A DNA stretch of 5,179 nt, from NCBI GenBank assembly GCA_041629655.1, contig JBFKMV010000251.1, positions 1 to 5,179 of the forward strand. Reading direction: 5' to 3'. Numbering within the stretch: the stretch's first letter is position 1; each line of letters begins with the position of its first letter. A program made the translations under genes and the position numbers. Origin of the DNA: JBFKMV01 sp041629655 (GTDB taxonomy: Bacteria; Acidobacteriota; Polarisedimenticolia; Polarisedimenticolales; Polarisedimenticolaceae). Below the pieces are notes generated by a model. The model searched no databases. It worked only from the letters and a program-made list of their open reading frames with translations, and was not told the origin of the DNA. Positions 1 through 5,179 of this stretch are shown piece after piece.

Positions 1-644
1 CGGTCGGTCTCCCCGCGGCGCCGCGCTCGGTGGCTTACGACGGCACACGTTACGTGGTCTCGCTGCGCGGCGCCCTGGGACTGGTCGCCACCGACGGCGA
101 GACGCTGCGGCTGCGCAACGTCGCGCTGCCCCGCGGCGCCGTGGCCGGAGCGCTGGCACCGGTCCCCGGCGGCGGCGTGCTGGTGCACGACGTGGCCGGC
201 GCCGAGGTGTTGCGTCTGGGCACCGGCGGCAGCGTCGAGTCGCGGGTGCCGGCGCCGGGCCGCATCGTGGCGCTGGTCGCGACATCGGGCGGCGGCTTCG
301 ACGCCGTCTACCCCGACGCGGGACAGCTGGTGCGGTTCGCGGCCGACGGCACCGAGCGGGAGCGGATCGCCGTGCCGGCCGAGCCCCCGGTGCCGGCCTG
401 GCCGGTGGCCGCGGTCGTCGAACCCGGCGGGGACCGGATCGTGGTCGACCGGCACGCGGGACGGCTGGTCGTGCTGGACGGGACGGGGCGCCTGGTCGGC
501 AGCGCGGCCCGGCGCGGCTGGGAAGCCGGGCTGCTGTGGATGCCCGCCGGGATCGCCCTGCTTCCCGACGGCTCGGTTGCGGTGGCGGATCTCGGCAACG
601 GCCGCGTGCAGCTGTTCCGGCGCGCCGTGGGAGCAACGCCGTGA
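1..644 (+). CDS. NHL-type beta-propeller protein (5' end outside window)
   Basis: The reading frame is open to the left edge, with codons starting at position 3 and 213 residues in the window. The GTG at 30 is therefore probably an internal valine rather than the true start. The protein is built of repeated units of about 40 residues that alternate short beta-strand-like stretches with Asp/Gly turns (e.g. PDGSVAVADLGNGRVQLF near the C-terminus, the classic ending of an NHL blade). About four to five blades are visible. No catalytic motif is seen, and NHL propellers usually act as binding scaffolds. Its stop overlaps the GTG start of the next gene, also a propeller, as GTGA, so the two are probably coupled and may have arisen by duplication. 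Any signal peptide lies outside the window. Family assignment rests on repeat pattern only; another six- or seven-bladed propeller class is possible. Confidence 0.75.
   Translation, partial: VGLPAAPRSVAYDGTRYVVSLRGALGLVATDGETLRLRNVALPRGAVAGALAPVPGGGVLVHDVAGAEVLRLGTGGSVESRVPAPGRIVALVATSGGGFDAVYPDAGQLVRFAADGTERERIAVPAEPPVPAWPVAAVVEPGGDRIVVDRHAGRLVVLDGTGRLVGSAARRGWEAGLLWMPAGIALLPDGSVAVADLGNGRVQLFRRAVGATP
629..633 (+). promoter_or_regulatory. Ribosome binding site of the second propeller gene
   Basis: GGGAG lies 7 bases before the GTG at 641, inside the end of the preceding gene. It supports the GTG start over the in-frame ATG at 536. The GTG start places a basic n-region and hydrophobic core at the very N-terminus, as expected of an exported protein, whereas the longer version would bury them. 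Confidence 0.6.
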
Positions 645-1636
645 TCCGCGCGACCCGACACCGGCGTCTCCTGCCGCTCTTGATCGCGGCGGCCGTCGGT
701 GCCATCGCGGCCGCGGGCCCCGACGGCTACGAGCGCCGGCTCGAGATGCCCACCGCCGGCGACGCTTTCTGGCATCCGCTCTCGATCCATGCGGATCTCC
801 ACACGGGCGAGGTGTTCGTGTGCGACCGGAACAACAACCGGCTGGCGATCTTCGACGCCCGCGGGATGTTCCGGTACCAGATCCCCGGTGGCGAGATGTT
901 CCAGACCCCGTTCGACGTGGCGGTGGACCCGCAGGGCTACCTGTACCTGCTGGCGCTGCAGGACGGCCTGCGCACGATCCTACTGCTGGACTTCGACGGC
1001 CGCCGGCTCGGCACGGTGCGGCTGACCGGGTTTCCCGGAGGCGCCGCGACGCCCGAGCCCGTCTCGCTGGCGCTGTCCCCCGACGGCGACCGGCTGTTCG
1101 TGCTCGACCAGGCCAACCTGCGGCTGTGGATCGCGGGGGTCGACGGTCGCCTCCGCGACTCGGTCGACTTGGCCGAGGGGCTCGACGAGCAGGACGCACT
1201 CGAGCAGCTGCTCGGGCACGTCGACGTCTACGGCGGGACGGTGCTGGTGGCGCTGCCGATGGAGGGCGGCGTGCGGCTGTACGATCTGGACGGCCGGCAA
1301 CGCGGCGGGATCGGCCTCAAGGGCACCTCGCCCTGCCAGACGGCGTTCCCGGTGGCGGCGGCCCTGGACGTGGACGGAAACGTCGTCGTGCTGGACAAGC
1401 AGCGCAACGTCGGCATGGTCTGGAAACCCGACGGCAACGCCTGCCTGCGCCAGTTCTCCGGCATCGGCTCCTCGCCCGGGCGCTTCTACCAGCCGGCCGA
1501 CCTGGCGCTCGATCCGGCGGGCCGCGTCTACGTCAGCCAGGGCTTCGACAACAGGGTGCAGGTCTTCGCGGGGTTCGCCGGGGCGCCGGGACCGTCGCGG
1601 GACGAAGCACCGTCGCCGGAGGAGGCACGACCGTGA
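641..1636 (+). CDS. Exported six-bladed NHL-repeat beta-propeller protein
   Basis: This is a complete protein of 331 residues. Residues 1-25 form a signal peptide: a basic n-region with Arg/His at 3-9, a hydrophobic core LLPLLIAAAVGAIAAA, and a likely cleavage after the Ala run near 23-25. The mature part parses into six blades at about 45-82, 88-128, 137-177, 189-227, 232-273 and 282-311. Each has a pattern like 'P..(V/L)A(L/V)DP.G.(V/L)YV.D..N.R(V/I)..F', characteristic of NHL repeats. The strand at 30-37 could close the ring. A Pro/Glu-rich tail follows (312-331). There is no catalytic motif and no heme CXXCH. By family it would be a periplasmic or cell-surface binding or scaffold protein; its ligand is unknown. 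It overlaps the upstream propeller gene and the downstream kinase gene, so it is probably co-translated with both. The start was chosen by the signal peptide, the GGGAG site and the 4-base overlap. Confidence 0.82.
   Translation: MIRATRHRRLLPLLIAAAVGAIAAAGPDGYERRLEMPTAGDAFWHPLSIHADLHTGEVFVCDRNNNRLAIFDARGMFRYQIPGGEMFQTPFDVAVDPQGYLYLLALQDGLRTILLLDFDGRRLGTVRLTGFPGGAATPEPVSLALSPDGDRLFVLDQANLRLWIAGVDGRLRDSVDLAEGLDEQDALEQLLGHVDVYGGTVLVALPMEGGVRLYDLDGRQRGGIGLKGTSPCQTAFPVAAALDVDGNVVVLDKQRNVGMVWKPDGNACLRQFSGIGSSPGRFYQPADLALDPAGRVYVSQGFDNRVQVFAGFAGAPGPSRDEAPSPEEARP
1618..1625 (+). promoter_or_regulatory. Strong ribosome binding site of the histidine kinase gene
   Basis: GGAGGAGG lies 7 bases upstream of GTG 1633. 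It fixes the kinase start within a reading frame that stays open for about 1 kb further upstream (to 577). The site sits in the last codons of the propeller gene. Confidence 0.75.
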
Positions 1637-2996
1637 ACACCCTGGCGGTACGCGCCGCAGCGCGCCAGGCCTCCGGGCGCAGCTGGCCGGTGAGGTGGTT
1701 CCCCGACGGCGTGCGCCTGTGGCACTTCGTGGTCTTCCCGGCCGTGGCGATGGGCGTGGTGATCCTGGTCACCCGCCTGGTGGAGCGGTTGTTCCCCGCG
1801 CTCCAGGCCGGCGGAGCGGGAGTGGTCTACCCGCTGGTGCGGACCGTGACGATCACGCTGGTGATGGTCTCGGTGATCGCGTGGCTGGCGTTGCTGCACC
1901 GGCAACAGTACGAGCGACGCCTGCTGTTGCGCCAGGACGCCCTGGAGACGACCCGCGACTTCCTGGCCAGCATCATCGAGGGCTCGGGCGAGGCGATCGT
2001 GACGCTCGACGCGGAAGGCCACGTGACCTCGTGGAACCGGGCGGCCGAGCAGATCTACGGCTGGAGCGCGGACGAGATCCTGGGGCGCAGCATCTACGAG
2101 CTGCTGCCGCCCGAGCCCGAGGTGCGCGAGGAGCTCGACCGCACCGAGACCGCCCTGCGCGCCGGAAGGACCGTGCGCGACTACGAGGCGACGCGCCTGC
2201 GCCGCGACGGCCGCCGGATCGACGTCCGCATCACCCGCTCGCCGCTGTTCGACGCCGAGGGTCGCTACCAGGGCAGCACCGGGATCGTGCGCGACGTGAC
2301 CGCGATCAAGGAGCTCGAGGCGCGCTTGCTGGAGCGCGAGTGCCTGGCCGCGGTGGGCGAGATGGCGGCCCAGGTCGCCCACGAGATCCGCAACCCGCTG
2401 ATGGGGATCCGCGGCGCCTGCGAGATCCTCTCCGCCCACTACCCCGAGGAGCACCCGCGGCGGGAGATGGCGCGCGAGGCGGTGCTGCAGGTGGACCGGC
2501 TGAACCGCACGGTCGAGGACCTGTTGACCTTCGGCCGCCCCAAGCCCACCGCCCCGGTGCCCACCGACCTGCACCGGCTGATCGACCGCGTGCTGGCCGT
2601 GCTGGCCGAGGACACGCGCACCCAGCGCGTGCGGATCGAGCGCCGTCTGGCACCCGATCTGCCGCCGGTGCGGCTCGACCCGCAGCAGATGGAGCAGGTG
2701 CTGTTCAACGTCACGATCAACGCGCTGCACGCGATGGACTACGCGGGCACCCTGACCCTGACCACCGACCTGCTGCCGCGCGACGTGCGACTCCGGATCC
2801 GCGACAGCGGCCCCGGAATCGCCACGGACGCGCTGGGCCGCATCTTCAAGCCGTTCTTCACCACGCGCGCCCAGGGAACCGGGCTCGGCCTGGCGATCGT
2901 CCGCAACATCGTGCTGGCGCACGGCGGAACCGTCGAGGCCGCCAACCCGGACGGGGGCGGCGCCGAGTTCACCATCACACTGCCGAGGGACGTCTG

Positions 2997-2997
<1 letters not shown>
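1633..2997 (+). CDS. Membrane-anchored PAS sensor histidine kinase (NtrB-like)
   Basis: A protein of 454 residues that autophosphorylates on His and passes the phosphate to a response regulator. In order: a cytoplasmic N-terminus; a transmembrane helix at about 32-49; a short loop at 50-66; a second helix at about 67-88; a linker; a PAS domain at about 106-225 (TSWNRAAEQIYGW at 132-144, closing with GIVRDVT at 217-223); a HisKA dimerisation domain with the phospho-acceptor H250 in AHEIRNPL; and a HATPase_c domain with N-box N359 and N363, G1 box DSGPGI (391-396), F-box PFFTTR (407-412) and G2 box GTGLGLA (415-421). All catalytic motifs are intact. With only about 15 residues outside the membrane it has no periplasmic sensor, so the signal is probably read by PAS or the membrane helices. 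The GTG start overlaps the upstream stop (GTGA), and the stop overlaps the regulator's ATG (TGATG), which makes that regulator its expected partner. The ligand or cofactor of PAS cannot be told; no heme or flavin signature was recognised. Confidence 0.93.
2985..2990 (+). promoter_or_regulatory. Ribosome binding site of the response regulator gene
   Basis: GAGGGA lies 6 bases before ATG 2997. Together with the TGATG stop/start overlap it selects this start over the upstream extension of the open frame, which reaches back to 1695 within the kinase gene. Confidence 0.65.
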
Positions 2998-4433
<1,436 letters not shown>

Positions 4434-4450
4434 GCGCGCTTGCCGCGCCA

Positions 4451-4490
4451 AAGCAAAACGGCCTGCCCGCCGGGCAGGCGAGCAGGCCGT
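4451..4490 (-). terminator. Rho-independent terminator of the leftward protease gene
   Basis: Read on the minus strand, a perfect 9-bp stem ACGGCCTGC / GCAGGCCGT (4490-4482 with 4466-4458) is followed by TTTGCTT. A second, mutually exclusive GC-rich stem of 8 bp with a 3-base loop (GCCTGCCC / GGGCAGGC, 4479-4461) ends 2 bases before TTTTGCTT. Either hairpin would terminate the protease transcript 22-62 bases beyond its stop codon at 4513. On the plus strand the same hairpin is followed by CAAGAGG with no U-tract, so it is a weaker candidate for ending the regulator operon. Confidence 0.72.
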
Positions 4491-4512
4491 CAAGAGGTAC
4501 CGGGGGAATCGG

Positions 4513-5179
4513 TCAGCGGTCGTCGGCCCCCGTGGCCAGCGACGAGGTGCCGAGATCGTCGCTCACCGCGGCGGACTGGGCGCTCATCTGGTACAGCGGA
4601 TCGCCGTTGCTCACGCGGTCGGACCACATGTAGCCGTCCGACCACAGGTAGCTGTCGGCCCACATGTAGCCGTCGGCCCACATGTAACCGTCCGACCACA
4701 TGTAGCCGTCGGCCCACATGTAACCGTCGGCCCACATGTAACCGTCGGCCCACATGTAGCCGTCCGACCACATGTAGCCGTCGGCCCACATGTAGCCGGC
4801 GGCCCACTGTTCCCCGCCCCACAGCAGCGAGGTGTTCTCGACCAGGATCACGTTGCCCTCCTCGGAGCGCGCCATCTTGGGCGAGAGCGCCGAGCTGGTG
4901 ACGCCGGTTGCATCGAGCGCCGCGCGGACGTCCAGCACGCCGGCTCCGCTCTCCACCGGCGAGGCCGCGATCTTGCGCGCCGACTTCATCAGCCGCGCCT
5001 TGACCGTGTCCGGGTTGAGCGTCGGGTCCCGGCCGATCATGCGCACCGCGGCGCCCGTGACCATCGCCGCGGCCATGCTCGTGCCGGACAGCTCGAGGTA
5101 GTCGCCCAGGCACGCCGACGCGCCGCAGCTGGCGAGCCGGTCGGCCAGATCGACCTTGAGCTTGGCCTCGGCCGACATC
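4513..5179 (-). CDS. S8 (subtilisin-like) serine protease, C-terminal part with Trp-rich hexapeptide repeats
   Basis: The reading frame runs off the right edge. The Met at 5178 is the first whole codon in view and is probably not the start. The visible 221 residues (numbered from that Met) begin in the last third of a subtilase domain. LSGTSMAAAMVTGAA at 30-44 holds the catalytic Ser34; the usual Pro after GTSMA(A/S/T) is Ala here. It is followed by the typical helix and the sequence PTLNPDTVKARLMKSA (52-67), then GAGVLDVRAAL (79-89). The catalytic Asp and His, the prodomain and any signal peptide are outside the window. C18 and C23, just before the Ser motif, could form a disulfide. A linker (90-117) leads to LLWGGEQWAA and ten (G/S)Y(M/L)W(A/S)D repeats (128-187), then a 34-residue polar acidic tail. 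Peptidases of this family are normally secreted and cleave proteins. The repeat tail could bind a surface or partner, but this is not established. No convincing link to the convergent operon is seen. Confidence 0.88.
   Translation of the reverse strand, partial: MSAEAKLKVDLADRLASCGASACLGDYLELSGTSMAAAMVTGAAVRMIGRDPTLNPDTVKARLMKSARKIAASPVESGAGVLDVRAALDATGVTSSALSPKMARSEEGNVILVENTSLLWGGEQWAAGYMWADGYMWSDGYMWADGYMWADGYMWADGYMWSDGYMWADGYMWADSYLWSDGYMWSDRVSNGDPLYQMSAQSAAVSDDLGTSSLATGADDR
4618..4797 (-). repeat. Ten tandem 18-bp units coding for (G/S)Y(M/L)W(A/S)D
   Basis: Ten contiguous 18-bp direct repeats lie in frame within the protease gene, with consensus GGCTACATGTGGGCCGAC on the minus strand. 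Five positions vary among units: first base G or A, third base C or T (Gly GGC/GGT), seventh base A or C (Met/Leu), thirteenth base G or T (Ala GCC versus Ser TCG/TCC), and the fifteenth base of the Ser codons. Seven of ten units differ from the consensus by at most one base. The most C-terminal but one (4636-4653, SYLWSD) is the most divergent. Six units carry Ala-Asp and four Ser-Asp. Every unit keeps Tyr, Trp and Asp unchanged. A degenerate flank (LLWGGEQWAA, 4798-4827) precedes it. The low divergence suggests recent expansion or homogenisation by slippage or unequal recombination. Confidence 0.97.

Noticed and set aside
577..1632. Extension of the kinase frame upstream, giving an 806-residue fusion.
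   Set aside because: The upstream translation is Arg/Pro/Gly-rich low-complexity sequence overlapping the propeller gene. The GGAGGAGG site and GTG at 1633 define the start.
2648..2664. TGGCAC...CTGC resembling a sigma54 -24/-12 promoter.
   Set aside because: It lies inside the kinase coding sequence in well-conserved codons, misses the T of TTGC, and no gene starts downstream within a sensible distance. A chance match is expected at this GC content.
1528..2922. Leftward open frame of 464 residues opposite the kinase gene.
   Set aside because: High GC content removes stop codons on the opposite strand. The composition (His/Gln/Arg/Gly rich) has no recognisable domain, while the plus strand encodes an intact histidine kinase.
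1695..2996. Extension of the response regulator frame upstream, giving a 912-residue protein.
   Set aside because: The extension lies entirely over the kinase gene and is typical GC-rich shadow sequence. The receiver domain begins directly after ATG 2997.
4434..4448. Short inverted repeat GCGCG-CTTGC-CGCGC just after the regulator stop as a terminator of the operon.
   Set aside because: The stem is only five base pairs and no U-tract follows on the plus strand; such repeats are common by chance in this composition.
4618..4797. Possible CRISPR-like array from regular short repeats.
   Set aside because: The 18-bp units are directly contiguous without spacers, are in frame, and encode a regular hexapeptide.
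4440..4901. Rightward open frame of 153 residues with Cys/Arg/Pro/Thr repeats that looks like a metal-binding repeat protein.
   Set aside because: It is the antisense reading of the protease's 18-bp repeat array. The repeats preserve an open frame on both strands, while the minus strand has the recognisable S8 domain in frame with the array.

Overview
This is a GC-rich (roughly 70% by eye), almost fully coding window. It holds a rightward run of four tightly packed genes (positions 1 to 4433) that converges on a leftward, partial secreted-protease gene (4513 to the right edge). A two-component pair with an NtrC-type sigma54 activator, signal-peptide-bearing beta-propeller proteins and a subtilisin-like protease with a Trp-rich repeat tail fit a high-GC Gram-negative lineage of the Acidobacteriota / Myxococcota / Eisenbacteria kind. 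No 16S rRNA or other marker is present, so this placement is only a guess.

Left part (1-1636): two consecutive NHL-type beta-propeller proteins. The first is cut by the left edge. The second is complete, has an export signal, and its sequence can be parsed into six blades, which would make a full six-bladed propeller. Middle (1633-4433): a membrane-anchored PAS histidine kinase with two transmembrane segments and almost no periplasmic part, then an NtrC-family response regulator (receiver, AAA+ and Fis-type HTH) whose sigma54-contact loop reads GAFTDA instead of GAFTGA. All three gene junctions overlap by 1 to 4 bases (GTGA, GTGA, TGATG), and each start has a purine-rich ribosome site 6-7 bases upstream. 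The four genes are therefore very probably one translationally coupled operon.

Right part (4434-5179): a 79-bp convergent intergenic stretch holds a strong hairpin followed by a U-tract in the leftward direction, which would serve as the terminator of the protease gene. The protease fragment carries the catalytic-serine motif of the S8 (subtilase) family, then a short linker, then ten near-perfect 18-bp units coding for the hexapeptide (G/S)Y(M/L)W(A/S)D, then a 34-residue tail. This aromatic repeat array is the most unusual thing in the window.

How it may work together (inference): the kinase probably reads an intracellular or membrane signal through PAS and phosphorylates the regulator, which activates sigma54 promoters. 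The propeller proteins are candidate envelope-side partners. The protease is transcribed from the other direction and need not be functionally linked. Its promoter, signal peptide and catalytic Asp/His lie outside the window.
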